Positions 8,975-18,485 are shown, counted from the first letter of the stretch. The stretch is 64,000 nucleotides of DNA from Nodularia sp. NIES-3585 (GCF_002218065.1 NZ_BDUB01000001.1:135567-199566), one strand, 5' to 3'. Made by a program: numbers and translations. Notes: a model not told the origin generated them from the letters alone.

Positions 8975-9772
8975 ATGAAATTACTCGTTAGTAATGATGA
9001 TGGAGTTTCTGCCTTGGGTATTCGTACCCTAGCGAACGGCTTGGCAGAAGCAGGCCATGATGTCACTGTAGTTTGCCCTGATCGGGAGCGATCAGCCACT
9101 GGACATGGACTAACCATGCACCAACCCATTCGTGCCGAACTCATCGAATCAGTGTTTCATCCTGCTGTCAATGCTTGGGCTTGTGATGGTACTCCCTCAG
9201 ATTGCGTAAAATTGGCACTTTGGGCTTTGCTAGATTCTCCCCCGGATTTGGTGCTATCTGGCATTAATCAAGGCGCAAATTTGGGAACTGAAGTTCTTTA
9301 TTCGGGTACTGTTTCGGCGGCTATGGAAGGTGTAATTGAAGGCATACCCAGCATAGCCTTAAGTCTCACCAGCCACACATCCAAAGATTTTCAACCTGCT
9401 GCCAAGTTTGCCCAAATTCTTGTAGAAAAAATAGCAGTACAACCCCTACCAGAATTGATGTTGCTGAATGTCAACGTTCCCGCCGTCAATTGGGACAAAA
9501 TTGCCGGAGTGACTTTTACCCGTCAAGGAGTGCGCCGCTACGTTGATGTTTTTGATAAGCGCGTCGATCCTCGGGGCAAAATCTACTACTGGTTAACCGG
9601 AGAAGTTTTGGAAGAAGTGGAACCACCCTTAGGTTTAAATCTATCTGACAACGTACCTATTGATATCCATGTCATCCGCAACAACTACATCAGTATCACC
9701 CCATTACAATATAATCTCACCTATCCTACAGGATTAAATAGCTTGTCTGAGTGGGAATTCCAACTTCCGTAA
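8975..9772 (+). CDS. surE: 5'/3'-nucleotidase SurE
   Basis: A 265-residue survival protein SurE. The N-terminus [20 protein letters not shown] has the paired aspartates (N-D-D-G) that bind the divalent metal. Other family landmarks are [37 protein letters not shown], the second metal-site Asn, and [11 protein letters not shown]. SurE removes phosphate from nucleoside 5'- and 3'-monophosphates and short polyphosphates. It appears to be monocistronic, with a divergent pheS. Confidence 0.96.
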   Translation: MKLLVSNDDGVSALGIRTLANGLAEAGHDVTVVCPDRERSATGHGLTMHQPIRAELIESVFHPAVNAWACDGTPSDCVKLALWALLDSPPDLVLSGINQGANLGTEVLYSGTVSAAMEGVIEGIPSIALSLTSHTSKDFQPAAKFAQILVEKIAVQPLPELMLLNVNVPAVNWDKIAGVTFTRQGVRRYVDVFDKRVDPRGKIYYWLTGEVLEEVEPPLGLNLSDNVPIDIHVIRNNYISITPLQYNLTYPTGLNSLSEWEFQLP

Positions 9773-10093
9773 AAACTGATCACAGATTTAGGGACTTCCA
9801 AAGCAATCTGGGTTTGTCTATGATTACAGGTATACTACCAAACTTAGTTAAATGTATTACAGCAAAATTTACGCTATAAAGTAAGAAGTATCTTGATATG
9901 AACGATACACCTACAAAATCCAACACAGGGGTGACTGCCTTGTAATACATAGCCTACGTTTACACAACCAAGCTGAAGCAAGGTATGCTATTTTACTAAA
10001 AAATACGCCTCGACTAAATACTTAGCACAGCATAAACTGAATAAAAGAAGTATCATTTTATTTATTGCCCGCGAAATCCAGCAAGCAACACTC
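9773..10093. other. 321-bp intergenic region, nothing recognised
   Basis: Lies between surE and the metallo-beta-lactamase gene. It is AT-rich, and the octamer GAAGTATC occurs twice (about 9887 and 10047). I see no ORF over 20 codons with a plausible start, no strong hairpin and no RNA gene. Confidence 0.4.
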
Positions 10094-10990
10094 ATGTCCA
10101 GGATAGAGAACCAATTTACCGTAGAATTTTGGGGCGTTCGCGGGAGCATCCCTAGTCCAGGTCCACACACTGTTCGTTATGGCGGTAATACCCCTTGCGT
10201 TGAGATGCAAGTGGGCGGTAAACGCTTAATTTTTGATGCTGGTACAGGACTACACGTTTTGGGGCAATCTTTATTGTGCCAGATGCCCTTAGAAGGTCAT
10301 ATATTTTTTACCCACTCCCACTGGGATCATATGCAGGGCTTTCCCTTTTTTGTTCCAGGGTTTGTCGAGGGTAATAAATTTCACATTTATGGCGCGATCG
10401 CTCCTGATGGTTCCACCATAGAACAGCGTTTGAATGACCAGATGCTTCACCCCAATTTTCCTGTACCTTTACAAATCATGCAGGCAAATCTGGCATTCCA
10501 CGACGTTAAACCAGGGCAACCATTACAAATTAATGATATTACCGTAGAAACAGCACCGCTGAACCATCCAGGTCAGGCGGTCGGCTACCGAGTTAACTGG
10601 CGTGGTGGTGCGGCTGTTTACTTAACTGATACTGAACATTTTCCTGACAGACTGGATAAAAATGTCCTATGGCTATCCCGGAATGCGGATATCTTAATTT
10701 ATGATTCCACTTATACCGATGAAGAATACCATTCACCCAAAACGCCGAAAATTGGCTGGGGACATTCTACTTGGCAAGAAGCTGTAAAAGTAGCCAAAGC
10801 TGCTAATGTCAAAACATTGGTAATTTATCACCATGATCCTGCTCACAACGATGATTTTTTGGATCGTGTAGGGGAACAAGCATCTCAGGCATTTCCCGGT
10901 GCAATTATGGCACGAGAAAGAATGGTTCTCCAGGTTCCCACTTCAGTTCCCTTATCAGAATCTTTTCCTCTGAGCAAGTTCTCTGTGTAA
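10094..10990 (+). CDS. MBL-fold metallo-hydrolase
   Basis: A 298-residue metallo-beta-lactamase-fold protein. Metal-binding motif HSHWDHMQGFPFF (H-x-H-x-D-H) sits near residue 75, with further ligands in NHPGQAVGYR, the YLTDTEH strand, and the C-terminal YHHDPAHNDD. The N-terminus FWGVRGSIPSPGP is typical of the COG1235-like group related to PhnP and RNase Z; these are phosphodiesterases of various substrates. The exact substrate is unknown. No operon partner is apparent. Confidence 0.9.
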   Translation: MSRIENQFTVEFWGVRGSIPSPGPHTVRYGGNTPCVEMQVGGKRLIFDAGTGLHVLGQSLLCQMPLEGHIFFTHSHWDHMQGFPFFVPGFVEGNKFHIYGAIAPDGSTIEQRLNDQMLHPNFPVPLQIMQANLAFHDVKPGQPLQINDITVETAPLNHPGQAVGYRVNWRGGAAVYLTDTEHFPDRLDKNVLWLSRNADILIYDSTYTDEEYHSPKTPKIGWGHSTWQEAVKVAKAANVKTLVIYHHDPAHNDDFLDRVGEQASQAFPGAIMARERMVLQVPTSVPLSESFPLSKFSV

Positions 10991-11305
10991 AGGTTGTAGT
11001 CGAAGCAATTGTAGATTTTAGATTAGATTGGTGATCAAGAGCTATTAGCGCGATCGCGTACCTTACGAGTACGCCGCGACCCATTAGAGGATCAGCTATG
11101 TGGTTTCTTAGCCAATCTAAAGACGCTTATAGACCCCTTCTCTTGCGGCTGGAAACTAGCCAAAGGTGAAATTACAATCTACTTCTTGTAGAAGTAGGGT
11201 AAAGGGGCAAAGAGGAGGATTAAAGACAAAGCTTATCCTCTAGGCGGTTGAACGTAAGGTAGCTTGTGGCTGATGGCTAAATAAACCTAAAATCCCAGAA
11301 TCCGG
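10991..11305 (+). other. 315-bp structured intergenic region upstream of ribF
   Basis: The stretch has no convincing ORF but several inverted repeats. These include a pairing of TTAGATTGG (near 11023) with CCAATCTAA (near 11113), GGCTGGAAACTAGCC (near 11147), a perfect hairpin CTACTTCT-TGT-AGAAGTAG at 11179-11197, and GAGGAT/ATCCTC around 11214-11239. A HIP1-like run with CGTACCTTACGAGTACG lies near 11056. It could be a ribF leader, a small RNA, or decayed repeats; it does not match a known riboswitch that I recognise. Confidence 0.35.
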
Positions 11306-12364
11306 ATGCTCAATTTGTCTAAAAATGGACATTCTATGTGGGTTGCTTCCTCGGCAAAAGAAATGCTTAAGCCAACTGCTGTGGCTCTGGGCAAATTTGA
11401 TGGCGTGCATCTTGGTCATCACAGAGTTATTCAACCAATTTTGCCGCCAGCATTGGATGAAACCAGACGAGAAGATGGGGAGAACGTACCAAAATACTCT
11501 TCCACCTCACCAACCCCACCACAAGAACAGACATACTCGACAGTTGTCACCTTTGATCCTCATCCACTGGAATTTTTTACAGGTCAACCACGGCCTTTAT
11601 TAACACCACTGGATGAAAAAATCCAACAATTGCGATCGCTAGGAGTAGAACAACTTGTACTGCTACCCTTTGACAAAGAATTATCTGCTTTATCTCCCCA
11701 AGATTTTGTCGAGCAGATTCTCGTCAAACAACTCCAATGTCGGCGAATTAGTGTAGGGCAAGATTTTTGTTTTGGCAAACAGCGACGTGGTACTGCTAAA
11801 GACTTGCAATTACTAGCTGCCAAATACCATATCCCCGTCACCATCGTTTCCTTACAAACTTATACAGACAAAGCTCCCACCCAGGAGGCTCCCATTAGCA
11901 CTTCACTGATCCGTCACTACTTAGAAAGTGGCGACATCAAAAATGCCAACCTCCTACTAGGGCGACCTTACAACCTCATTGGTACTGTTATCCCAGGTCA
12001 ACAAATGGGACGAACTATTGGTTTTCCTACCGCCAACCTGCAATTACCAAAGGAAAAATTTGTCCCCCGCCAAGGTGTCTATGCAGTCCGGGCTGATATT
12101 TTGAGCCAGACACCAGATGCAACTACTCCACATCAGAGCTTGGGTGTGATGAATATAGGGAACCGCCCCACAGTGAATGGTAGCAACTTATCTGTAGAAG
12201 TGCATCTATTCGATTGGTCTAGTGATTTATATGGCAAAAAATTGGTTGTGCAGCTAGTGGAGTTTTTGCGCCCCGAACAGAAATTTCCTTCCCTAGAAGA
12301 CCTGAAAACACAAATTCAACTGGACTGTACTGTTGCTAGAGAACTTTTGAGGGCTGAATGCTGA
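11306..12364 (+). CDS. ribF: Bifunctional riboflavin kinase / FAD synthetase
   Basis: A 352-residue enzyme that makes FMN from riboflavin and then FAD. The N-terminal adenylyltransferase domain has LGKFDGVHLGHHRVI (~28-42, H-x-G-H) and VVTFDPHPLEF. It also has DFCFGKQRRG and STSLIRHYLESGD. The C-terminal flavokinase domain begins near residue 218 with GTVIPGQQMGRTIGFPTAN, the P-T-A-N metal/phosphate site. Residues ~49-73 are a variable polar insert. The ATG at 11306 is used here; ATG 11336 is an alternative that would trim ten residues. Confidence 0.95.
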   Translation: MLNLSKNGHSMWVASSAKEMLKPTAVALGKFDGVHLGHHRVIQPILPPALDETRREDGENVPKYSSTSPTPPQEQTYSTVVTFDPHPLEFFTGQPRPLLTPLDEKIQQLRSLGVEQLVLLPFDKELSALSPQDFVEQILVKQLQCRRISVGQDFCFGKQRRGTAKDLQLLAAKYHIPVTIVSLQTYTDKAPTQEAPISTSLIRHYLESGDIKNANLLLGRPYNLIGTVIPGQQMGRTIGFPTANLQLPKEKFVPRQGVYAVRADILSQTPDATTPHQSLGVMNIGNRPTVNGSNLSVEVHLFDWSSDLYGKKLVVQLVEFLRPEQKFPSLEDLKTQIQLDCTVARELLRAEC

Positions 12365-12440
12365 TTTTTGATCACTAAATGGGAATACTCTAGATAACCG
12401 AATGGAGAATTAAGCATAGGTAATTCTCCATTCCAATTTC

Positions 12441-12548
12441 GGCGTTGCTCAAACCAAGTATGAATTTAGTAGAGACGTTCCATGGAAAGTATCTACAGGG
12501 TTTTTGACATGATCAAAAATCCTATTCATACTTCAAATCAGCAACGCC
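12441..12548. repeat. MITE-like inverted-repeat element (GGCGTTGCT ends) with an internal palindrome
   Basis: The left end GGCGTTGCTCAAACCAAGTA and the right end are near-perfect inverted copies over 25 bp (GGCGTTGCT and AAGTATGAAT shared). Total length is 108 bp with no ORF of its own. Inside, at 12469-12496, is a degraded copy of the GTAGAGACGTTCCATGGAAC palindrome that is intact at 37417-37448. A relative with the same ends lies at 55773-55874. It resembles non-autonomous transposable elements of Nostoc-type genomes. Confidence 0.7.
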
Positions 12549-12589
12549 CCAATTTCTGTCCCAATTACCAACCTTTTATTCTGTGGTGC

Positions 12590-13498
12590 ATGAGAGATAA
12601 AATTGACACCCTCACACAAAATCTGGCTCGTACCATCGTGGGCAAAAACGAAGCCATCCGCTTAGTCCTAGTCGCCCTGTTAGGTGGGGGTCATGCACTG
12701 CTAGAAGATGTCCCTGGAGTCGGCAAAACGCTCCTCGCTAAATCCTTAGCCCGTTCACTGGATGGCAAATTTCAACGCCTACAATGTACCCCCGATTTAC
12801 TACCCACTGACATCACTGGTACGAATATTTGGAACCCCAAAAGCGGCGAATTTACTTTTCTGTCTGGGCCAGTATTTGCCAATATCCTGTTAGCCGACGA
12901 AATTAACCGCGCCACACCCCGCACCCAGTCGGCTTTGCTGGAAGTAATGGAAGAGCATCAAGTCACAGTTGATGGTGTTTCTCGTGTAGTTCCTCAGCCG
13001 TTCTTTGTCATTGCTACCCAGAACCCCATAGAATATCAAGGCACATTTCCCTTACCAGAAGCCCAGATGGATCGGTTCATGTTGTCCTTAAGTTTGGGCT
13101 ATCCTGGCGCTACAGAAGAACTAAAGATGCTGCAAAACCTGCAAAAAGGTGTGAGTTTTACTGATTTGCAGCCTTGTCTGACCTTGGCAGAAGTAGCTGA
13201 ATTGCGTAAAATCTGTTCCCAGGTAAGAGTGGAAACTTCTTTGCAAGAATACATTCTCGAACTAGTCCGGTCAACAAGGCAGGATGAAGAAATTACTTTG
13301 GGTGTAAGTCCCCGTGGTAGTGTGGCATTACAAAAGGCTACCCAAGCGTTAGCTTTTCTGTTAGGGCGTGATTACGCTATTCCCGATGACGTGAAATTTC
13401 TCGTCCCTCACGTTCTCTGTCATCGCCTAATTACCAGGGGAGGGCGCAATCCTAGAACTGTAGTTGAGCGATTATTAAGGTCAGTTCCTATTCCTTAA
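12590..13498 (+). CDS. MoxR-family AAA+ ATPase
   Basis: Starting at ATG 12590 (MRDKIDTLTQNL), the protein is 302 residues, the usual MoxR length. A longer frame from 12482 begins inside a MITE-like element, so I reject that start. Landmarks are Walker A (EDVPGVGKTLLAKSLA), the Walker B/MoxR motif LLADEINRATPRTQSALLEV, sensor 1 IATQNPIEYQG and the PEAQMDRFM arginine-finger region. MoxR ATPases act as chaperones that remodel or load cofactors on partner proteins, often with a VWA-domain protein; no VWA gene is next to it here. Confidence 0.93.
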   Translation: MRDKIDTLTQNLARTIVGKNEAIRLVLVALLGGGHALLEDVPGVGKTLLAKSLARSLDGKFQRLQCTPDLLPTDITGTNIWNPKSGEFTFLSGPVFANILLADEINRATPRTQSALLEVMEEHQVTVDGVSRVVPQPFFVIATQNPIEYQGTFPLPEAQMDRFMLSLSLGYPGATEELKMLQNLQKGVSFTDLQPCLTLAEVAELRKICSQVRVETSLQEYILELVRSTRQDEEITLGVSPRGSVALQKATQALAFLLGRDYAIPDDVKFLVPHVLCHRLITRGGRNPRTVVERLLRSVPIP

Positions 13499-13560
13499 TC
13501 TCTTTGTCCTGCTAAGATTTGGGCGTGTTAGGATCTTCTACAAAATCAGGTAGATAAGAC

Positions 13561-13818
13561 ATGAAAGCCATTGAAGTTACTGGCAAGATTGACGCTGAGG
13601 GAAATTTAGTTCTAGATCAGCCGATTCAGGGAACAACTTATCCTCATCAGGTGCGAGTAATTGTGTTAGTTCCAGAACAGGTAGAAGTAGAAGCAGTTGA
13701 CCCTGATGATACACCCGTTGAAGAAATTAAAGCCAGTTTGAGGAGAGCTTTACAACAAGCCAAAGCAGGACAAACTCGACCATTATCCCAGATGTGGGAG
13801 GGAATTGATGCAGAGTGA
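13561..13818 (+). CDS. relN: RelN-type antitoxin
   Basis: An 85-residue acidic protein beginning MKAIEVTGKIDAEGNLVLDQ, the typical opening of the cyanobacterial RelN antitoxin family (an AbrB-like strand region). It has an acidic centre (EAVDPDDTPVEEI), a helix KASLRRALQQAKAG and a C-terminal tail ending MWEGIDAE. It would neutralise the RelE toxin coded just downstream, whose frame overlaps its last codons (ATG at 13808, antitoxin stop at 13818). That toxin gene carries a nonsense codon, so the antitoxin is left without a functional partner. Confidence 0.82.
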   Translation: MKAIEVTGKIDAEGNLVLDQPIQGTTYPHQVRVIVLVPEQVEVEAVDPDDTPVEEIKASLRRALQQAKAGQTRPLSQMWEGIDAE

Positions 13819-14134
13819 TAACGCGATTTGAATTCGATTCTCTAATGAATTTGAAGAGCAACTTTACAAACTCTCAAAAAGATTTCGCAATATTCGCTTA
13901 CAACAAGGTAGTGTTCTAGGAGATAGGATTGGCGGCATTGGTGAGGAATATGTTGTGTATACAGCGAGAGTTCGCAACAGTAATATCCAAAAAGGTAAAA
14001 GTGCTGGATACCGCTTAATTTATCAAGTTGAATCACCTACAAGTATTTTGCTACTCACAATTTATTCCAAGTCTGACCGAGAAGATATTGGTGTCAATGA
14101 AATCCGAGATATTGTGACTGAATTTTCTACTTAA
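13808..14134 (+). pseudogene. relE: relE toxin gene inactivated by an in-frame TGA
   Basis: From ATG 13808 the frame reads MQSDNAI, then TGA at 13829-13831, then continues in the same frame IRFSNEFEEQLYKLSKRFRN ... VRNSNIQKGKSAGYRLIYQV ... LLLTIYSKSDRED to TAA at 14132-14134. This is a RelE/ParE-type ribosome-dependent mRNase. The TGA is one transition away from CGA (Arg). Compared with the family pattern I recall, the stretch after FRNIR also looks about ten residues short. Initiation from ATT 13832 directly after the stop cannot be excluded, but is unlikely. Confidence 0.8.
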
Positions 14135-14157
14135 AACCTAAATATGCTTGATTAATA

Positions 14158-14310
14158 TATAGGACTCATATTTGATTTATGAAACACACGTAGGGTGTGT
14201 GATCCAGGAGAGTAAAGCACCAAGACCCACAAAGACGGTGCGTTAGGCTAAAGCCATAACACACCCTACATATACTTAGATTTTTTCAATAATCAAATCG
14301 GATTCCTATA
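14158..14310. repeat. MITE-like element, family A copy 1 (TATAGGA ends)
   Basis: A 153-bp element with terminal inverted repeats TATAGGACTCATATTTGATT and, at the right end, its near-complement ending GGATTCCTATA. Its core holds TAGGGTGTGT, GGTGCGTTAGGCTAAAGCC and ACACACCCTAC. Closely similar copies lie at 34005-34150 (opposite orientation) and 36167-36278 (right end lost). There is no coding capacity, so it is non-autonomous. Confidence 0.8.
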
Positions 14311-14382
14311 TTAGGTATTAGGTCTGTGTAAGCTCTATGATTGGTTAAAAGTGCCAGATCTAAGTATTGGGGAAGGTGAGGA

Positions 14383-14937
14383 ATGTCAAATCTAGTTAAA
14401 CGTAAATTCCGAAAACGTCAACTCAAACGCCGTCCCTTGGGCTTAATTGTGGTAATTTTAGCTTGGAGTCTAGCTATGGGCTGGCTGCTTTCCCTGGCAA
14501 CTAGCGCTCACAGTGCTACTCCTAATTCGGAAATTGGCACGGTTGACGTAGTACCTGCACAATATCAGTTAGGGAAACAACTATATTTAGATAACTGTTC
14601 CACTTGTCACATAGCTGTCCCCCCAGAAGTTTTACCCTCCCAAACCTGGAGAAATCTTTTACAAGACTCACAGCACTACGGCGCACAACTTACTCCTTTA
14701 ATCGATCCTCCCCGGATACTGGTTTGGAGATATCTTTCTACTTTCTCTCGTATACAGCTACAAGACGAAGCCACACCCTATCGCGTCAATTCTTCACGTT
14801 ATTTTAAGGCTTTGCACCCCCAAGTCGATTTACCCCGTCCTGTTGAAATCAGCAGTTGTGTGAGTTGTCATCCGGGCGCGAGGGATTTTAATTTTCGCCA
14901 GTTGAGTGGGGAGTGGGGAGTCGGGAGTGGGGAGTAG
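14383..14937 (+). CDS. Diheme c-type cytochrome, membrane-anchored or exported
   Basis: A 184-residue protein with a basic N-terminus (KRKFRKRQLKRRP), one hydrophobic segment at ~20-43 acting as signal or anchor, and two heme c sites: CSTCH at 72-76 and CVSCH at 159-163. The second site follows a conserved LPRPVEISS. A role in lumenal or periplasmic electron transfer is expected; the partner is unknown. The last residues (GEWGVGSGE) and stop codon are encoded by a heptamer tandem repeat, so the native C-terminus was probably altered by repeat growth. Confidence 0.85.
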   Translation: MSNLVKRKFRKRQLKRRPLGLIVVILAWSLAMGWLLSLATSAHSATPNSEIGTVDVVPAQYQLGKQLYLDNCSTCHIAVPPEVLPSQTWRNLLQDSQHYGAQLTPLIDPPRILVWRYLSTFSRIQLQDEATPYRVNSSRYFKALHPQVDLPRPVEISSCVSCHPGARDFNFRQLSGEWGVGSGE

Positions 14938-14966
14938 GGAGTAGGGAGTGAGGAGTAGAGAGTAGG
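14904..14966. repeat. STRR: nine tandem heptamers (GAGTGGG type)
   Basis: Nine consecutive 7-mers of the form GAGT(G/A/C)(G/A)(G/A) run from 14904 to 14966. The first four and a half lie inside the 3' end of the cytochrome gene. Short tandem heptamer repeats like this are typical of heterocystous cyanobacteria. Confidence 0.9.
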
Positions 14967-15289
14967 GAGAGACAAGGCAGGGGGGCAGGCAGGGTGCAGG
15001 GGGGAAAGATTGTGACTTCCTAATGACCAATGACCAATGACCAATGACCAATGACCAATGACCAATGACTCAGTTGTGGGCAAAATGATACTATTAGATT
15101 AGTTACAAATTTAAACTGAAAAATAAAACCAATCGGTTTAATAAATGATTGGATCTACTTTTTGCCGTTTTTGAGTTAATTCTGACTTTCTACCCATCTA
15201 CAACCTAAATGGCTGGACTGGGTTAAATTCTTATAATCAATACAAAAACTTTATTCCCCGTAACCCTTGACTTAGTTCCATAATCTGCC
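14938..15289. other. 352-bp intergenic region with two STRRs upstream of secA
   Basis: After the cytochrome stop, the GAGTGGG repeat runs out at 14966. A G-rich tract (GGGGGGCAGGCAGGGTGCAG) and a second STRR at 15022-15070 follow. From 15075 to 15289 I see AT-rich sequence that must hold the secA promoter, with no recognisable operator. Confidence 0.6.
15022..15070. repeat. STRR: seven tandem heptamers (AATGACC)
   Basis: Six perfect AATGACC units and one variant (AATGACT) run head to tail. A related heptamer, AATGACT, forms the STRR at 44899-44939. Confidence 0.95.
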
Positions 15290-18085
15290 ATGCTAAAACT
15301 TTTGTTGGGCGATCCCAACGCTCGTAAGCTTAAAAAATACCAACCTTACATTAGTGAAATTAACCTCTTAGAGGAAGACATTGAAGCCCTTTCCGATGAG
15401 GAGTTAAAAGGTAAAACCGGAGAATTTCAAGAGCGACTGGCTAAAGGCGAAACGCTGGATGATATTCTGCCAGAAGCCTTTGCTGTGGTTAGAGAAGCCG
15501 GACGGCGAGTCTTGGGGTTGCGACATTTTGATGTCCAGCTATTAGGCGGTGTCATCCTCCACTCTGGGCAAATTGCGGAAATGAAAACCGGGGAAGGTAA
15601 AACTTTGGTTGCTACCTTACCGAGTTATCTAAATGCTCTGACTGGTAAAGGTGTACACGTAATTACAGTTAACGACTACCTGGCTCGTCGGGATGCTGAA
15701 TGGATGGGACAGGTGCATCGGTTTATGGGTTTGAGTGTGGGGCTGATTCAGTCGAGCATGATTCCCAGTGAACGCCAGAAAAACTATGAGTGTGATATCA
15801 CCTATGTCACCAACAGTGAGGTAGGTTTTGACTACCTGCGGGACAATATGGCTACATCAATGGCTGATGTGGTACAACGCCCGTTTAATTATTGTGTGAT
15901 TGACGAGGTAGACTCGATTTTAGTTGATGAGGCGCGGACACCGCTAATTATTTCTGGGCAGGTAGAAAGACCTACAGAAAAATACTTGCAAGCTGCTGAA
16001 ATCGCTTCCAGGCTGCAAATAGATGAGCATTACGAGGTAGATGAAAAAGCTCGTAACGTGCTGTTAACTGATGAAGGCTTCGCCGAATCGGAAAATCTTT
16101 TGGGTGTTACAGATTTATTTGATCCGGAAGATCCTTGGGCGCATTTCATGTTCAATGCTATTAAAGCTAAGGAACTTTTCCTCAAGGACAAACACTACAT
16201 TGTTGGGAACAAGGAAGTAGTCATTGTTGATGAATTTACGGGGCGGGTATTACCGGGAAGGCGTTGGAGTGATGGTCTGCACCAAGCTATTGAAGCTAAA
16301 GAACACGTAGATATTCAACCGGAAACTCAAACTCTGGCAACAATTACCTATCAAAATTTGTTCTTGCTTTATCCCAAATTAGGTGGGATGACAGGAACGG
16401 CAAAAACTGAAGAGCCGGAATTTGAAAAAATCTACAAATTGGAAGTTGCGGTAATTCCTACCAATAGAATCAGAAGACGGCAAGATTGGCCGGATATGGT
16501 GTTTAAAACTGAGCCTGGTAAATGGCGCGCGATCGCCGGAGAATGTGCCGAAATGCACGAACTGGGTAGACCAGTCCTCGTAGGAACAACTAGTGTAGAA
16601 AAATCCGAATATCTCAGTCAGTTACTCAAGCAGATGGAAATTCCCCACGAACTGCTCAACGCTCGACCAGAAAACGTGGAACGGGAAGCGGAAATTGTCG
16701 CCCAAGCCGGACGCAGAGGTGCTTTAACTATTGCTACCAACATGGCTGGTAGGGGTACAGACATCATCCTGGGTGGTAACTCTGAATACATGGCACGTCT
16801 GAAGCTGCGGGAATACTTTATGCCGCGAGTTGTCAAGCCAGAAGATGAAGATGTATTTGGTGTGCAAAGAGCGGCTGGTTTGCCCACAGGACACGGTGGT
16901 GGTCAAGGTTTTGTTCCTGGTAAGAAAATCAAAACTTGGCGAGCTTCACCGGAAATTTTCCCCACAGAATTGACAAAGGAAACCGAACAGTTATTAAAAG
17001 ATGCTGTGGAAGTGGCGGTGCGGGAGTATGGTGAACGCAGTTTACCGGAACTGGAAGCAGAAGACAAGGTAGCTGTCGCTGCTGAAAAAGCTCCCATCGA
17101 TGACCCTGTAATTCTGAGGTTGCGGGAAGCTTACAAGCGTGTTAAAGAAGAATACGAACAATTCACCGAATCAGAACACAATGAAGTGATTGAATTAGGT
17201 GGTTTGCACGTAATTGGTACAGAACGCCACGAATCACGGCGAATTGATAACCAATTGCGGGGACGGGCGGGACGACAAGGTGACCCCGGTTCAACACGAT
17301 TCTTCCTCAGTTTAGAGGATAACTTACTGCGGATATTTGGAGGCGATCGCGTCGCTGGATTAATGAATGCTTTCCAAGTAGAGGAAGATATGCCCATTGA
17401 ATCGGGGATGCTAACTCGCAGTTTGGAAGGCGCACAGAAAAAAGTCGAAACCTATTACTACGACATCCGTAAACAGGTGTTTGAGTACGACGAGGTAATG
17501 AATAACCAACGTCGCGCCATCTACGCCGAACGTCGTCGGGTTTTGGAAGGTCAAGACTTGAAAGAACAGGTAATCAAGTACGCTGAAAAAACAATGGATG
17601 AAATCGTTGATTTCTACATCAACCCAGACTTACCCTCGGAAGAGTGGGAGTTAGAAAAGTTGGTAGATAAAGTCAAGGAATTTGTCTATCTGCTAGCGGA
17701 TATGGAACCAAGTCAGTTAGAGGATATGAGCGTTAGCGAGATTAAGGCTTTTCTCCATGAACAAGTGCGAATTGCCTATGACCTCAAAGAAGCCCAGATT
17801 GACCAAATTCAACCGGGACTGATGCGACAGGCTGAAAGGTTCTTTATTTTGCAGCGCATTGATACTCTGTGGCGGGAACACCTGCAACAAATGGATGCTT
17901 TGCGCGAATCTGTCGGTTTGCGTGGTTATGGGCAGAAAGACCCGTTGATTGAGTACAAGAGCGAGGGTTATGAACTGTTCTTAGATATGATGGTCAATAT
18001 CCGCCGCGATGTGGTTTACTCGTTGTTTATGTTCCAGCCTCAGCAATCGGCTCCTGTGACACAGCCATCATCTGAGATGGTTTAA
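15290..18085 (+). CDS. secA: Preprotein translocase ATPase SecA
   Basis: A 931-residue protein with the full DEAD-motor layout. Walker A is [20 protein letters not shown] (~95-114), followed by [14 protein letters not shown] and the Walker B-type [40 protein letters not shown] lies in the PPXD region, and the second motor domain has [13 protein letters not shown] and [11 protein letters not shown]. It drives Sec-dependent export across the plasma and thylakoid membranes. It lacks the C-terminal Cys-rich zinc tail of E. coli SecA, as is usual in cyanobacteria, and has a ~70-residue insert near 520-600. Confidence 0.98.
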   Translation: MLKLLLGDPNARKLKKYQPYISEINLLEEDIEALSDEELKGKTGEFQERLAKGETLDDILPEAFAVVREAGRRVLGLRHFDVQLLGGVILHSGQIAEMKTGEGKTLVATLPSYLNALTGKGVHVITVNDYLARRDAEWMGQVHRFMGLSVGLIQSSMIPSERQKNYECDITYVTNSEVGFDYLRDNMATSMADVVQRPFNYCVIDEVDSILVDEARTPLIISGQVERPTEKYLQAAEIASRLQIDEHYEVDEKARNVLLTDEGFAESENLLGVTDLFDPEDPWAHFMFNAIKAKELFLKDKHYIVGNKEVVIVDEFTGRVLPGRRWSDGLHQAIEAKEHVDIQPETQTLATITYQNLFLLYPKLGGMTGTAKTEEPEFEKIYKLEVAVIPTNRIRRRQDWPDMVFKTEPGKWRAIAGECAEMHELGRPVLVGTTSVEKSEYLSQLLKQMEIPHELLNARPENVEREAEIVAQAGRRGALTIATNMAGRGTDIILGGNSEYMARLKLREYFMPRVVKPEDEDVFGVQRAAGLPTGHGGGQGFVPGKKIKTWRASPEIFPTELTKETEQLLKDAVEVAVREYGERSLPELEAEDKVAVAAEKAPIDDPVILRLREAYKRVKEEYEQFTESEHNEVIELGGLHVIGTERHESRRIDNQLRGRAGRQGDPGSTRFFLSLEDNLLRIFGGDRVAGLMNAFQVEEDMPIESGMLTRSLEGAQKKVETYYYDIRKQVFEYDEVMNNQRRAIYAERRRVLEGQDLKEQVIKYAEKTMDEIVDFYINPDLPSEEWELEKLVDKVKEFVYLLADMEPSQLEDMSVSEIKAFLHEQVRIAYDLKEAQIDQIQPGLMRQAERFFILQRIDTLWREHLQQMDALRESVGLRGYGQKDPLIEYKSEGYELFLDMMVNIRRDVVYSLFMFQPQQSAPVTQPSSEMV

Positions 18086-18161
18086 GGTAGATTTTTTCAC
18101 GCAGAGACGCAGAGGCGCAGAGGGGTTTTCTGCGTCTTTGTTTTATGGTGAATTAGGTTAA

Positions 18162-18485
18162 TTATTCTGCAAACATTTCAGCTAAGATGTCAAGAACTGT
18201 TTTTTGTTCTTCTACACTAATTTGACCAAGCAATTTGACTAATCGAGTTTTATCTACTGTGCGAATTTGGTCAAGTACAATTTGTCTATTTTGTCCTTGA
18301 ACTTGACAAGTTACCCTTGTTGGGTGTATTTGTCCTTTTGTTGTCATTGGTGCAACAATTACGGTGGCAATATGGTGGTTTATCTCGTTTGGTGAAATTA
18401 CTAAACAAGGACGTGTTTTTTGAATTTCACTACCAATTGTAGGATCAAGATTAACTAGGAAAACATCAAATCGATTGACTACCAT
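18162..18485 (-). CDS. mazF: MazF/PemK-type mRNA interferase toxin
   Basis: A 107-residue toxin from ATG 18485 (MVVNRFDVFLVNLDPTIGSE); ATG 18491 is a possible alternative. The PemK/MazF fold is shown by GSEIQKTRPCLVISPNE, VIVAPMTTKG, and IVLDQIRTVDKTRLVK, the last carrying the conserved R-x-V-D-K. It is a sequence-specific endoribonuclease held in check by the antitoxin upstream. The two genes overlap by a few bases. An A/G-rich STRR-like stretch (CACGCAGAGACGCAGAGGCG) lies between its end and convergent secA. Confidence 0.93.
   Translation of the reverse strand: MVVNRFDVFLVNLDPTIGSEIQKTRPCLVISPNEINHHIATVIVAPMTTKGQIHPTRVTCQVQGQNRQIVLDQIRTVDKTRLVKLLGQISVEEQKTVLDILAEMFAE

Noticed and set aside
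10991-11305. FMN riboswitch upstream of ribF
   Set aside because: The region has hairpins but I do not see the conserved RFN core.
12482-12589. Longer N-terminus of the MoxR ATPase
   Set aside because: The extra 36 codons fall in a MITE-like element, and MoxR orthologues begin near 12590.
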